Positions 1 to 11,124 of a stretch of DNA of 40,124 nt are shown here, piece by piece. The DNA is from Bigelowiella natans CCMP2755 (taxonomy: Eukaryota; Cercozoa; Chlorarachniophyceae), in assembly GCA_000320545.1 (NCBI GenBank), contig ADNK01001491.1:1-40124 (forward strand). The letters are read 5' to 3'. The notes under the pieces were generated by a model. The model was not told where the DNA came from, did not search any database, and saw nothing but the letters and a program-made list of their open reading frames with translations. The position numbers and the translations under genes were made by a program. The first letter of the stretch is position 1. Every line of letters starts with the position of its first letter.

Positions 1-215
1 GGTGTCCTTGCACACCCGCCCACGCTCACTCTCAGTGGATCTTTCTGTATGTATGAGTCTATCTCTCTCTCTGTCTCACACAGGGTCATGTACGATATAT
101 GAGTGTGTCTGGGCGGGGGGGGAGGGGGGGGGGGAGGTTTGAACTGTTTCTATCGAAAGGGCTGGGGGTGTGGGGGGTAGGGGTATATATACATATATAG
201 GCGCCGACCTGGGTG

Positions 216-262
<47 letters not shown>

Positions 263-497
263 ATTATACAACGCCGTGCATCAAAAGCATGTGTATACTA
301 CTACCATTGTAACAAACTTCCCTACATTTCTTCCTCGCACCTGAATCAACCCCTCCCCCCCCCTCCTCCGCCGCATTCTAACCTTCATCTTCAACATTTG
401 TACTACTGGGACAGAGATAGACATGGTCTCTCCTTTATGCCGCCTCCTAGCATCAGCGGTGGGTGATATGCGCCATAACATCGTCAATAATATATAA

Positions 498-528
<31 letters not shown>

Positions 529-706
529 CAAGCCATAACATCGTCAATCTGCTGCTGTGTCCGACAACGATATTTGATAAATACTCAAGTAAAACTTTGC
601 GCTTTTTTTTTGTTTTTTTTTTGGGTGCGCGCGCGCGCGCTTTGCATGTGAGTGCGTCTGAGGATCGATTGCTTGCACGAATGGTGGCTCGTCGTCGTAT
701 GTATAG
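1..706. other. Left-edge region with microsatellites, probably intronic
   Basis: This stretch precedes the first recognisable thiolase exon and ought to hold that gene's earlier exons, but I could not place any of them. It contains (AC)n running into (TA)n at about 218-260, a second (TA)n at about 500-530, poly-G and poly-C runs, and a (GC)n tract near 627-640. Open frames here run through these simple repeats and are not convincing as genes. Confidence 0.5.
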
Positions 707-1963
<1,257 letters not shown>

Positions 1964-2734
1964 CTCTCGATCTAGAGATAGGATGCATGCATCGATTTGC
2001 GAGTGCTGCTGGGTTCTGGGGTTTGTTGGGCACCTCTAGACCTGTGCCCAGACCAGTCGTTGCGGTTCAAATTTTGTCAAAGTTTTCGAAAAAAAATCAC
2101 GCAATTCGCCCAGCTAGCCAGGTGTGTTGTGGCCGATCTAGCGCTGTGATGGACATCCCAATCGGACTCACAACAAGTCCCTGTGCGCGTGCATATGTCA
2201 TTTGTTGATGCGTATATGCACAAGAAAGGCATGCGTGCACATTTTGCATCCATCTCCAGATCTAGCCATGCATGCGTGCGACCATGTCTTACTTTCTAGC
2301 TCTCTGCGACACGCGCTGAAGCTCAAAATCGCCTTGAAAAGCTCACGCACGCTTGCTCAAACACAAAGATTGTCACAGGTTTGGTGGGGGCTGTCTAGCT
2401 GTGTGGCGCGCGCACATTGACTTTGATGCTGGGTTGCGCTCGCTCGTCAAAGATGAGTGAATTTTCTGCGACAAAATGCATTGAGTGCCACCACAATGCG
2501 CAAATTGAACACGGCATGCGGAGTTCATGATTGTGCCCAAGAATGACGCATGTGGACACAAAGCAGTGCGTGTCGTTGTTTGGTGAACGTCGGGTTGATC
2601 ATTCTCACACATCATCACGACTATTCAAGACATTTCATCCAGTTCCAGGCATCCACGTCTACATGTCAAATGGAAAACATCAAACTGTATCAGATTTTGA
2701 ATCAACCCAATAGTGTTGAAGTGAATCTAGTTTT
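1964..2734. other. Convergent intergenic gap, CTAG-rich
   Basis: This lies between the 3' ends of the thiolase (+) and zinc-finger (-) genes. No coding exon is supported. By eye there are about eight CTAG tetranucleotides, seven of them within 1964-2410, together with several TGCATGC-like palindromes. The same composition recurs in the other 3'-3' gaps of the window. Confidence 0.6.
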
Positions 2735-4052
2735 TCAAATCACAATGAAGGCAGTGCATTGTTGATCAAAATGAAACAATGCAGTAGTACCCAACTCACT
2801 GTCCGTAGGTTTGGCACTTTTTTCTCCGTGCATGCCATAATTAGAGCTTGACGATGGATCAGTGATGAGGCTATTCATGTGATTGAAGTGCACCGCTTTC
2901 ATGTGACCCTGCAACATTGTCGGAAATCAAAAGTGTACTTGGAAAGAAACACGATGAACGTTATGGGTCTATAAGAGTAACTTGTTTCATCTACCTTCAA
3001 GTGAGGTTTCTGTCTGAAAGAGGCTAAACATAAATCTGCGTATCATGAAAAAGGTATTGTTGAATTCTAATAGATCGATGCGGCAACACCTTAAGAATCC
3101 TTAAAATTCCTACAAAATATTTTATATGCTCACCGCAAGCAAATGGCCTCGTTCCAGTGTGGGACCGCTGATGGCGCCTTAATCTTTTAACCATATGCAC
3201 AATGTAATGTTATCATTGATGTAAATCTTAGAGGATGGCTTGAAGCCTCTTTTCAGTCAGCTATGTACCTATACTTAGTCTTGAACGACTTTGTGCAACA
3301 GCTACATCTGTCACGATAAAATTAAATTGTATGAGCTGATGACCAAACTTTTGATTTTCACAAACTCACGCATGTCGGTTTTTCTCGAGTTCTCTTTTAG
3401 CAGAGCTGGTGCTGCAGTTTGTCGTTTTCAATGTTTCTGGATTTTGCGTATTCTCGGGACACTGAGACTGAGCCGTTCTATGTACACTGCAGAACCAATA
3501 CCAATCAGGACTATTCTTGCTTTTTGGAAGGAATGACTCACCTGAACTTCAAACCAGACATAGACAACGGAAGCGCAATGTGAAATGTATTCCCATTAAT
3601 CCAGACCCTGCACTGAGCGTCTGCCGGAGCTCTGAAATTTATACTTTGTAAATAAAACGACAGAGCGCAGGCTATCTACAGATTACCCCATGTTTTGAAA
3701 TGTCAGTTGTATTTCATTTATCGTGTTGACAGGCACAGGGAAGGCTCTGGGGCAAGTTTTTGCTGACGAGGGGGTCAGTTTTCTTTTCTTCCCACTCTTC
3801 GGAGAGTCGTCCTCCAGCTGCGCTGCAGAGACTGGTGCAGCGATGGCTTTTGGGCTAGCTGCTGCTAAGGCGATCATTTTCCGTTTGTTCCCGATCCTCT
3901 GGGAGTTGTTCGCCAGCTGTGCTGCAGAGTGTTTTCCCTTTTGGGGGGGGTTAGAAGTGCGGATCGTGGGAATGGATTTGATCTAGCTCCATCCACGGTT
4001 TTTTCTCTGTTTCTGCAATTCTGTTTGTCGTTTTACCGGAATTCGCATGCAT
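2735..4052 (-). CDS. C2H2 zinc-finger protein
   Basis: Seven exons read 4052-4037, 3921-3687, 3631-3542, 3486-3370, 3177-3134, 3035-2995 and 2908-2735. All have GT/AG borders, phases agree at every join, and the sum is 717 nt, or 238 aa. The C-terminal part holds the linker RHQRSHTGTRPFAC followed by a canonical finger with CDLC, HLKGH and a final His (C-x2-C-x12-H-x4-H), spread over three exons. The preceding finger keeps HQRSH but lacks correctly spaced cysteines. The N-terminal part has a duplicated ~20-residue block (SAAQLANNSQ and SAAQLEDDSP), each copy ending in a basic KRK cluster that could act as a nuclear signal. It is probably a nuclear DNA- or RNA-binding protein with unknown targets. 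Exon 1 is 16 nt; the start is the ATG at 4052, chosen because its phase fits. The N-terminal exons have no family support, so the 5' end is less certain than the finger. Confidence 0.8.
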
Positions 4053-4995
4053 TCGAGTAAGATGCAACAAAATGTTCCACTTGAACCAAGTAGATCATTG
4101 CGCACATATGTGGTACTGTACATCATGATGAAAAATTTCCTGCGCCATTTGAGGTAGTAACTCCTTCGTTTTTCAGCGATTCTATCGGTCTTAACCTAGG
4201 CGTTTTCGCCAGATTCCAGCCGATCTTATTTCGATAAGGGGTACCTTCTTTCTTCTGCGAATCGGCACGCTTATTATCACATGATCACCAGCTTCATTTG
4301 CAGAGGAGCGACATAGCGATATCTGCTGATGCCGAAAGGAACTCCCCTTTTTTCTTTGCGACGCGTAAACAAAATTATGTAAAAAAATGAAGAGCTATAA
4401 GCTCTCACATAAATCCTAGGTAGAAAATCGTGTAAATCAGTATGTATTTTTGCGAAGCGGCAAGTGTAAAATTATGTCGCACATGATTCATCGCCAGTCA
4501 TTTTATTTGCCGACGGCAAAAAGAGTTATCTAGAGTCTGGGGCGCATTCAGGAGTAAGGAACGCATTCAGGAGTAAGAAACCGTTCTTGAGAACGTTGCT
4601 AAATAGCACAGTAGCCACATCGCTATATTTATCCGCGACAGCATTTTGGACTAATATTGGAGATAAACGGCTTGTGTTTTAGATGAAAACCAGCTTCGGT
4701 TTCAACAAAATGAGTATAAGTCGCAGCGAGATGTTTTCGCAAAAGTTCTTCAAAGTTCTTTCAACAACTACAGTCAGATTCCGCATTAGGCGACGCGTTG
4801 TGCCGAGGGTTTTTTGTTGCCTATCAACTACTTGTAGCCTGGTGACTTCAACATTGCCCTTTTAGGGTCAATCTGTCAACTTGCAAGGTTATGGAGGCAC
4901 CATTTGTCAACTAATGACAGCATTGACGGGTAGTAACAGGGATTGACGGGGAGTAACGGGTAAATGCCGGAAAGTAACGGGTAGTAATGGATGAA

Positions 4996-5515
4996 TATTC
5001 TAAATCAGTAGTGACAGTTATCTTGAGATTATATGTACACCTGTAAAATATCCGAAAATTAGAGGAAATGGTTGAACATTAGGGTTAGCACAAGCGCCGA
5101 TCGAAGCATCATTTGTAGGTATGTTTCCTATCCCCTAACCTAAGATCGATAATTGTATGAAAATGTGCAAGCCTATATTCTAAATCAGTGACAGTTATCT
5201 TGAGATTATGTGTACACTTGTAAAATATCCGAAAATTAGAGGAAATGGTTGAACATTAGGGTTAGCACAGGCGCCGATCGAAGCATCATTTGTAGGTATG
5301 TTCCCTATCCCCTAACCTAAGATCGATAATTGTATGAAAATGTGCAAGCCTATATTCTAAATAAGTAACAGTTATCTTGAGAGTATAAATACACCTGTAA
5401 AATATCCGAAAATTAGAGGAAATGGTTGAATATTAGGGTTAGTATTCTAAATCAGTAACAGTTATCTTGAGAGTATAAGTATAACTGTAAAGTCTGCGAA
5501 AATAAGATGAAATAG
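4996..5515. repeat. ~178-bp tandem repeat containing telomere-like TTAGGGTTAG
   Basis: Units begin with TATTCTAAAT at 4996, 5176, 5353 and 5443. The first two are 180 and 177 bp, the third is cut to 90 bp right after its TTAGGGTTAG segment, and the fourth decays after about 70 bp. The full units are nearly identical. Each contains ATTAGGGTTAG on the plus strand and, further on, CCCTAACCTAAG, so telomere-type hexamers occur in both orientations. No reading frame spans the units. Confidence 0.9.
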
Positions 5516-5567
5516 CAGGAAGAAAAAGAAAAGGAAGAAACCACTTTATAGATGTCCTTGCTCGTCT

Positions 5568-5731
5568 GTACAGAGGCGGAGGGGGAGAGAGTAATAGAAT
5601 ATGGAAAATATGGAATATATATATTCTTCTCAATATATATATATATATTCATCCTATTACACGTGTAAGCTCACATCCTAAGGGAAAAACATTGGGTTAA
5701 CCGTACAGAGGCGGAGAGGGAGAGAGTAATA

Positions 5732-5737
<6 letters not shown>
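5568..5737. repeat. Direct duplication of a 35-bp block
   Basis: The block beginning GTACAGAGGCGGAG occurs at 5568-5602 and again at 5703-5737 with one or two differences. The second copy runs into a (TA)n tract. It may be a local duplication linked to microsatellite slippage. Confidence 0.75.
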
Positions 5738-5766
<29 letters not shown>

Positions 5767-5823
5767 ATAGGCAATGGGGGCGGAGGGGCTCAGACAGCAG
5801 CCTCCTCGTCCTCATCGCCAAAC

Positions 5824-6437
5824 ATGGCTGCCGCCGCCGCCGCCGCTGTTGCAGCTTCGGGCGTGACGATTACAGATCAGCGACTCCAGCAGGAACATCT
5901 CCGTCTACTAGAGGCCCAGGCCAAGCTTCAGCAGCAGCAGCAGTTCCTCGCACAACAGCAGCAGCTGCTCCACCAGCAAGCCGTCCTTAGAGCTGCACAG
6001 GGGCGCACAGCAGCAGTATCAGCGGCAGCAGCGGCAGCAGCACAAGCAGTAGCACATCAACGACGCCAGCAGGCTGCGGTAGCAGCAGCTTCGGGGTTAG
6101 TACCAGGAATAGGAGGAGGCCAACGACCGATCGTACAAGGAGGAGGAGGAGGACAGCTCCAGAATAACAATAATAATCGGAATAATTTGGCCGCGTCGCA
6201 GTCTTCAGCATCATTATCGCCAACGTGTAATTGTACTCGTTCGTCCCGGTCCTCTTCATTTCCGAGTGCGGCAGCAAGAGGGTGAGGATCACGACTGACG
6301 GCTATGTATTCCTTGTTACTATATTACTAGCTCACGCAGCTCGTTTTCCCGCCGCCGCTCCAAGGCTAGAATGCGTCAGTAGTAGCAGTAGCAGCAGCGA
6401 CAGCAGTGATTTGGATTCGACGTCCTTGTTTTGCTGA
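5824..6437 (+). CDS. Gln/Ala/Ser-rich low-complexity protein
   Basis: I do not recognise a family. Exon 5824-6281 and exon 6365-6437 join in phase across an intron with a GTGAGG donor and an AAG acceptor, giving 176 aa from the ATG at 5824. An in-frame open stretch continues upstream to a possible acceptor at 5770, so the true N terminus may lie in an earlier exon. Features in order are an Ala run, a helical Gln-rich segment (QEHLRLLEAQAKLQQQQQ and on) that could form a coiled coil, a second Ala/Gln segment, a Gly cluster, an Asn run, and a Ser/Asp-rich C terminus. Such composition is common in nuclear regulators, but no function can be assigned. Without splicing, the frame ends at 6285. Confidence 0.55.
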
Positions 6438-7205
6438 TGCTCTTTGTCTGACTGTCTGTCATTACATTGAATGTGCCCCACACGCCATTTGTCACAGCGT
6501 TGTTGTTGGTGCTGCTACTGCTACTACTTGGATCCGCAGCCGCTGCATCCTCTGCCGCCGCTCCTTCGCTTTCTTCCCTGGGTGGCCCAGGGGGGGGAGA
6601 GAACCCTCTGATTTCTCCAGGATCTTGTGCGTGATTGGGAGGAGGAGGAGAGGGTCAAAAATTTCAACACAACAAACATGGTGCAATTGTCCCTCTGCGC
6701 CGCGCTTGCGCCCGCAACACGTCGCGCAATGTCGGAACAATTGACGGAAAGTGTGAACCTTTGATGAACACCATTGAACATCAAACAATTGGCACCAGTG
6801 TCAATCCCCATTGACACTGAGGATGCAGGATCATCTGCACAATTGCCGGCGCCGTCGCCGGTGTGATTCCTGCCTGGTCTCAACAATTGCGAATGCCAGA
6901 ACTCCGTCTGAAACATCACCCGATTGGGCAACACCCTCTCGACGCTGTCTTGCCTCTCCCCACCTCGCACCGACACCTCCCCAGGGTCGCTGCTTGCTCT
7001 TCGTCCTCTTCGTGTCTCTGCCTCTGCTTCCTTTCGGCCTGCCGCCGTTCAGTTCAATTGCGGAGACGTGATTGCCGTTTGCCAACTGCAATCCCCTCCG
7101 TTCACTTCCCTCTCCATCGGTCTCCTGGACTCAATTTGACACGGAGGCAATCCCCTCCGTTCGCTTCCCTCTGTGTCGATTGAACGGAGGCAATCCCCTC
7201 CGTTT
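6438..7205. other. Gap between Gln-rich gene and DNA transposon
   Basis: There is no firm gene. About 6540-6640 is open in more than one frame and has the Ala/Ser/Gly-rich character of the preceding gene, so a further exon is possible but not demonstrable. A perfect hairpin sits at 6796-6819. About 7088-7205 contains three imperfect copies of a unit built on GGCAATCCCCTCCGTT, abutting the transposon's left end. Confidence 0.4.
6796..6819. other. Perfect 10-bp inverted repeat with 4-nt loop
   Basis: CAGTGTCAAT and ATTGACACTG flank CCCC. No T-run follows, and no gene ends immediately before it, so a terminator role is not supported. Confidence 0.7.
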
Positions 7206-7250
7206 GATCCCCTCCACGCAAGTGCAAACTGACCAACCAACTGACCAACC
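7206..7250 (+). repeat. Left terminal inverted repeat of the Harbinger-like element
   Basis: This pairs with 12990-13033 in inverted orientation, with a core CAAACTGACCAACC shared by both ends. Confidence 0.75.
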
Positions 7251-7665
7251 ACCTTCGACGTCACCTGGTTTGATTTGTTTCACTTTCGAAGCGCCTTTTT
7301 GTGAAGACTGACCAACCAAAGTTTGAAATGTGACCAGTTTGCAACTTCAAACCGACCAGTCGGAACTGACCAGCACTGACCAGTGTTGTCGTGTTGTTGT
7401 CTGGTGCAAAATCAGAAAAAATCCAAAAACAACACGATTTTTCTCGTTGTGTCACCTCACGCACATCGTGCTGATGTCAAACCGAACAACATGCGCACGA
7501 TGTTGGTCCAAAGTGAGCCAATTTGAACGTTTCGCTTCACGTTCACACACTTGGCAAACACGTTTGAATCACGATGTGAAACAGAATGAACCGAAATCAT
7601 CGTGATGCTTTTGTCAAGTTTTCGTGAGGGGGAATTGAAACTGTGGTGTCGTTTCAGTCGTTTCA

Positions 7666-8903
7666 ATGGCGCCCTCTTTTGATGCTCTTGTCAAATTGTC
7701 GGCTGCATCCTCTTTGAAACGCTGGCAACAGCGTGCCGATGGCATGCGGAGAAAGATGGCCGCAGCCGTGGCCGTCACAACCATCGTGAGCGTGCTGACG
7801 GGAAAGAAGAGGAACAGACACAGGAAACAAATGAACTTCCTGCAGCACCTGCGTTCGTTCTCACCAAGTGCATTCAGGCGCACGTGCAGGATGCCCCTGT
7901 GCGTGTTTCACGAGGTGCTGGCAAAGGTGAAGCCAGACTTGGAGAGCAAGCACCCAAGAAAGGCCAGGCAGGATGGTGTGGTCCTGCCTGACATGGCTCT
8001 TTCAATGACACTGCGTCACTTGGCAGGGGGGTCGTGTCTTGACATCATTCGCCTGCACGGTGTCAGCAAAAGCAATGTTTTGTGCTGTGAAATCACGGGT
8101 CATTGAGGCCCTCGTGAAACACCACTTTCCTCGTGAATTCGATTTCACGAGGATGAAAGAATGCGAGTCGTCCTTTGCTCGCGTGAGCACCTGTGGCGAC
8201 GAGATGAGGGGTTGCGTGGATGCTGTGGACGGCCTGGCGGTCCACGTGAAGCAACCCTCATTGAAGGAGGATCCGTGTCAGAAGCGTTGCTTCAACAGGA
8301 AGGGCTGCTTCGCGCTGAACCTCCAGGCCGTCTGCGATGGCCGACGGGTGTTCACGCATGCAAAGGTTGCGGGCCCTGGTTCGGTCAACGACAGCCTGGC
8401 TTGGACTTTGTGCTCGCTGTCTGATGAAGTTGGTTCGGGGAAGTTGGGGGGTCACTGGTTCGCCGGAGATGCTGCCCACGGCAACAGTGACGGGCTGCTT
8501 TGCCCCCATCCCGGGAGGGAGCTGCCTCCTTCCAAGGCCAACTTCAACTGCCACTCACTTGTCCCAAAAGCGGATGAACGCAGAGTGTGCCTTCGGCATG
8601 TTGGTCGGCCGTTTTGGGGTGCTGTGGGCACCCCTGAAGTGTTCTCTCGCGGAGGCCGTGAGAACAGTGTGCGCCTGCATTGGGCCACACAACGTCACAA
8701 CTGAATTGACGCATGGCCTTCCTGTGGATGCCGACCTTCCACCCACAGTTCGCCACGTGCGCATCATGGGGAGGATGAGGCAAGGGCAGCCGCTGCCAAG
8801 ACTCAAGGTGACTTGTCGTGCTCCAAAGCTGGACAAGTCTGGCAGGCCATCGAGCCTGCTCAACTCGATCAACTCGAGTGGGGGCCGAACGCAGAGGTCG
8901 TGA
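7666..8903 (+). pseudogene. PIF/Harbinger transposase (DDE_4), two frameshifts
   Basis: This encodes the nuclease that would excise and insert the surrounding element. Three frames read in succession. Frame one (7666 to about 8085) carries the N-terminal region and the helix block LAGGSCLDIIRLHGVSKSN. After a shift near 8080-8095, frame two carries GCVDAVDGLAVHV with the first Asp, CFNRKGCFALNLQAVCD, and PGSVNDSLAW with the second Asp. After a shift near 8540-8560, frame three carries the Glu motif AECAFGMLVGRFGVLW. All three catalytic residues are present. Each shift is a single-base-type lesion, so mutation or sequencing error are both possible. The name rests on the DDE_4 motif order. Confidence 0.88.
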
Positions 8904-10048
8904 CGATGACTGTGCAAAGCGGGACCGCCTCACTCGCAAGCTTCAGACTGCCATCGACAACATGCAGGTCTTGTGTTTGTCGTTTCATGAATGCGCTGTC
9001 AGGTGTCACTTGCAATGAGAAGAAGAGAAAATGGGTCGGCCGCAGAGGCAGCAGGTGGGAGAGAGGAAAGGTTTTGATGACGATGGATGTCAATGGCACT
9101 TGGCACCAGTGCTAGCACTGAAACCACATGACCACTGGCAGTGTGATGGTGACACATCAACCCCCCCTTTGTTAGCAGTGCCCTTGTCATTCTCGCCATT
9201 GCTTTTTGTTTCTGTTCAGTTGTGATGTGCACACATGTGTGCATGCACACATGCACATGTGCACAACAAACTCATCATTTGCAATTTCCATTCTTGCAAT
9301 TTGGAAGATGCAACTTGTCAAAACTTGACAAAAGGTTTCAAAAGAAAAATTCATTGCATTTTCATTGTGCAGTGCAATGCTGTGTCATTTCATTGAAAAT
9401 GATGTAGTTGCCTAGCTGCTCTTTGTTGACATCTGCGAGTTTTCACACACACAGCAATGGCACACGCATTGCATGTCTGTCATTTTCCCCCCAATGTTGT
9501 TTGAGTTGCAACTGTTCCAGGTGAGGCCTCGCCCCCATCCCCGTGAGTGAAACAGCAGTGTGCTGATGAATGGACAGGTGGTGCATTTTCCATTTTCCCA
9601 TTTGCATTGCATTGCATGATCATTTCAATTTCAAACAACACGTGATGTGTTTTTTGCGAGCAACCTCATTTGGCAGTCTTCCATTTGAAACCTCTGCTTC
9701 CAATGATCTCAAAAAAAAACTGAAAGATTGGAATTGGAAGAACTTCGCAAGAACAACAATGCAGTGGTGTGTGTGTTTGCGTCCCTCTGTTGTGGTGGGG
9801 GACATGTGTCTACGTCCCTCCTCCAGGGATGTGATTTCATTGCCTCAAGAATGTCTTGTTTCTGTTCGCTACATTTGATCCCTTTCTCGATTCCTTTCAG
9901 TGCTTCATTCTGCTCTTCACAATCATTCAAAAGATTTCCGCTGCAATTGAGAACATCACACTGCAAAAGATTTTCGCTGTGATTAAGAACATTGCACTGC
10001 GCAGTTTTGTGATGATGAATTCAATGTTCCAAATGTCAAATTAAAAAT
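8904..10048. other. Non-coding interior of the DNA transposon
   Basis: No gene is supported. The sequence is rich in short TGCA, CATTGCATT and TTTGAAA-like words (for example the alternating CACATGTGCATGCACACATG stretch near 9230-9260). Short open frames on both strands overlap one another and show no family motifs. Confidence 0.5.
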
Positions 10049-10120
10049 CAGCGAACACTGGTTTCGATCCAGTGTCCTCCTGGTTGTGGGCCAGGCACGC
10101 TACCTCTGCGCCACTTCGCT
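10049..10120 (-). tRNA. Initiator-tRNA-like gene with anticodon CAC
   Basis: The complement folds into a 72-nt cloverleaf: acceptor AGCGAAG paired with GTTCGCT, D-stem GCGC/GCGT, anticodon stem CCTGG/CCAGG around the loop CCCACAA, and T-stem ACTGG/CCAGT around ATCGAAA. The A1:U72 pair, C33, A54 and A60 in the T-loop, and the overall sequence are those of eukaryotic initiator tRNA-Met. The anticodon is CAC rather than CAT, so it would read GUG. One mismatch (G7:G66) lies at the base of the acceptor stem, and the discriminator base is G rather than A. A T5 run suitable for Pol III termination follows directly. It could be a working variant, a pseudogene, or a tRNA-derived repeat carried by the transposon. 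Confidence 0.7.
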
Positions 10121-10170
10121 ACGTCATTGTCCTTTCATGTGCCAATTTGCAAATTGCTGATCGGACAAAT

Positions 10171-10200
10171 CAAGGTCTCACCCGGATTCGAACCGGGGTT
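10171..10200 (-). pseudogene. 3' fragment of a second tRNA (T-arm and acceptor strand)
   Basis: The complement contains CCCGG-TTCGAAT-CCGGG, a perfect T-arm, followed by TGAGACC as a 3' acceptor strand. The expected partner GGTCTCA is absent upstream. Instead, the sequence passes into the TGCA-rich repeat that is later amplified in tandem (10617-10867). This is a truncated tRNA or the tRNA-derived part of a SINE-like unit; its identity cannot be read because the anticodon arm is missing. Confidence 0.65.
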
Positions 10201-10251
10201 GCATGTACGTGCATGACACGCATCGCGCACATGCACGTGTCACGAATGGTG

Positions 10252-10482
10252 CGAAATGACGGTCTTGTACATGAATTAGCTACTGCAATTGAAGTAACTA
10301 GATTGAACATGAATCATTGGTGCGCAGGACTTCGAGGATTAAAACCAAATCATCCGGAAGATGATGATTTCAACAACAGAACAGATGAGCGCTTAATGAC
10401 GATGAAACATCATGATTTTTGCTTTCAGCATCTGATCAACAAACATTTCGGTGCAAACAAGATTGTCAATGTTGAGTCCTAA
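10252..10482 (+). CDS. Hypothetical ORF inside the DNA transposon
   Basis: From about 10252 the frame stays open to a TAA at 10480-10482 and encodes roughly 76 residues of ordinary composition (for example MNHWCAGLRGLKPNHPEDDD, then a His-rich stretch and KIVNVES). The open frame extends upstream through the tRNA-like sequences, but that part is clearly not coding. I recognise no family. It may be a fragment of a captured gene or chance. Confidence 0.25.
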   Translation, partial: RNDGLVHELATAIEVTRLNMNHWCAGLRGLKPNHPEDDDFNNRTDERLMTMKHHDFCFQHLINKHFGANKIVNVES

Positions 10483-10616
10483 TTCGGACTGTTGACGGTC
10501 ATTTCATGTGTTCAAAAATGAATTGCAGCACGTGCACGTGTGTGCAAGCAGGAGACAAAGTGCACAGTGCACATGCAGTGCACGCAATGCACTCAAGTTG
10601 CAACGCACGTGCATTG

Positions 10617-10867
10617 CATCTGCACAGACGTGTGCACGATGCACACGTTGCATCACGCACATGCACGCGTCACGAATGGTGCACATATGCAATGCGTTCA
10701 AGTTGCAATGTGCATTCCATCTGCACAGACGTGTGCACGATGCACACGTTGCATCACGCACATGCACGCGTCACGAATGGTGCACACGTGCAATGCGTTA
10801 AAGTTGCAATGTGCATTGCATCTGCACAGACGTGTGCACGATGCACACGTTGCATCATGCATCTTCA
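10617..10867. repeat. 101-bp tandem repeat rich in TGCA
   Basis: Units starting with CATCTGCACAGACGTG lie at 10617, 10718 and 10819. The period is exactly 101 bp, the first two units are nearly identical, and the third stops after about 50 bp. The segment CACGCACATGCACGCGTCACG within the unit also occurs in a related form at about 10218-10245, next to the tRNA fragment, suggesting that this was the source. Confidence 0.9.
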
Positions 10868-11124
10868 CAGCGTACTGCTCGAGGACGAGTGGAGATTGTC
10901 TACCATTTGTCAACAACGTCCCAACGAAAAATCTTTGAGGAATTTTGTGGAGAATGTTGCTGAATAGTTCCAGTGTGCGAGTAATTGATTTTCTCCATTG
11001 CAATCATCACCACTCTACCACAGTTTGCTTGACTACTACTACTATTGCTACAATGGAAAAATCATCAAATAGTTCTGCTAATCATTTGAAATGAAGATGT
11101 TAATAATGTCTAATCATTGGAACA
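10868..11124. other. Non-coding interior of the DNA transposon, right part
   Basis: This lies between the tandem array and the 3' end of the minus-strand ORF. Nothing recognisable is present; it is likely the 3' flank of that ORF. Confidence 0.4.

Larger units (their letters stand above)
4053..5823. other. Divergent intergenic region with repeats
   Basis: This lies between the start of the zinc-finger gene (-) and the Gln-rich gene (+), so it should contain both promoters. A weak repeat of TTGACGGG and GTAACGGG units occupies about 4920-4990, followed by the 178-bp tandem array and a duplicated 35-bp block (5568-5602 and 5703-5737). A (TA)n tract at about 5734-5762 ends just before a possible 3' splice site (TAG at 5768-5770). 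If that site is used, the Gln-rich gene has an unplaced upstream exon. An open frame at 4683-4865 shows no family signal. Confidence 0.5.

Noticed and set aside
2995-3177. C2-domain reading (APSAVPHWNEAICL) of the exon at 3134-3177
   Set aside because: That frame does not continue; the other phase gives RHQRSHTGTRPFAC and a complete C2H2 finger across the next two exons.
3723-3986. Plus-strand hydrophobic frame of 87 aa, considered as a membrane protein
   Set aside because: The minus strand of the same DNA joins in phase to the zinc-finger gene and explains the duplication better.
6406-6744. 112-aa plus-strand and overlapping minus-strand frames
   Set aside because: Composition is Arg/Cys-rich and inconsistent, with no splice-phase or family support; an exon of the Gln-rich gene here remains possible but unproven.
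8544-8939. Minus-strand frames of 120-131 aa
   Set aside because: They lie opposite the transposase coding sequence and show no motifs.
10617-10867. Tandem array considered as CRISPR
   Set aside because: Head-to-tail 101-bp units without unique spacers, in a eukaryotic genome; a simple tandem repeat.
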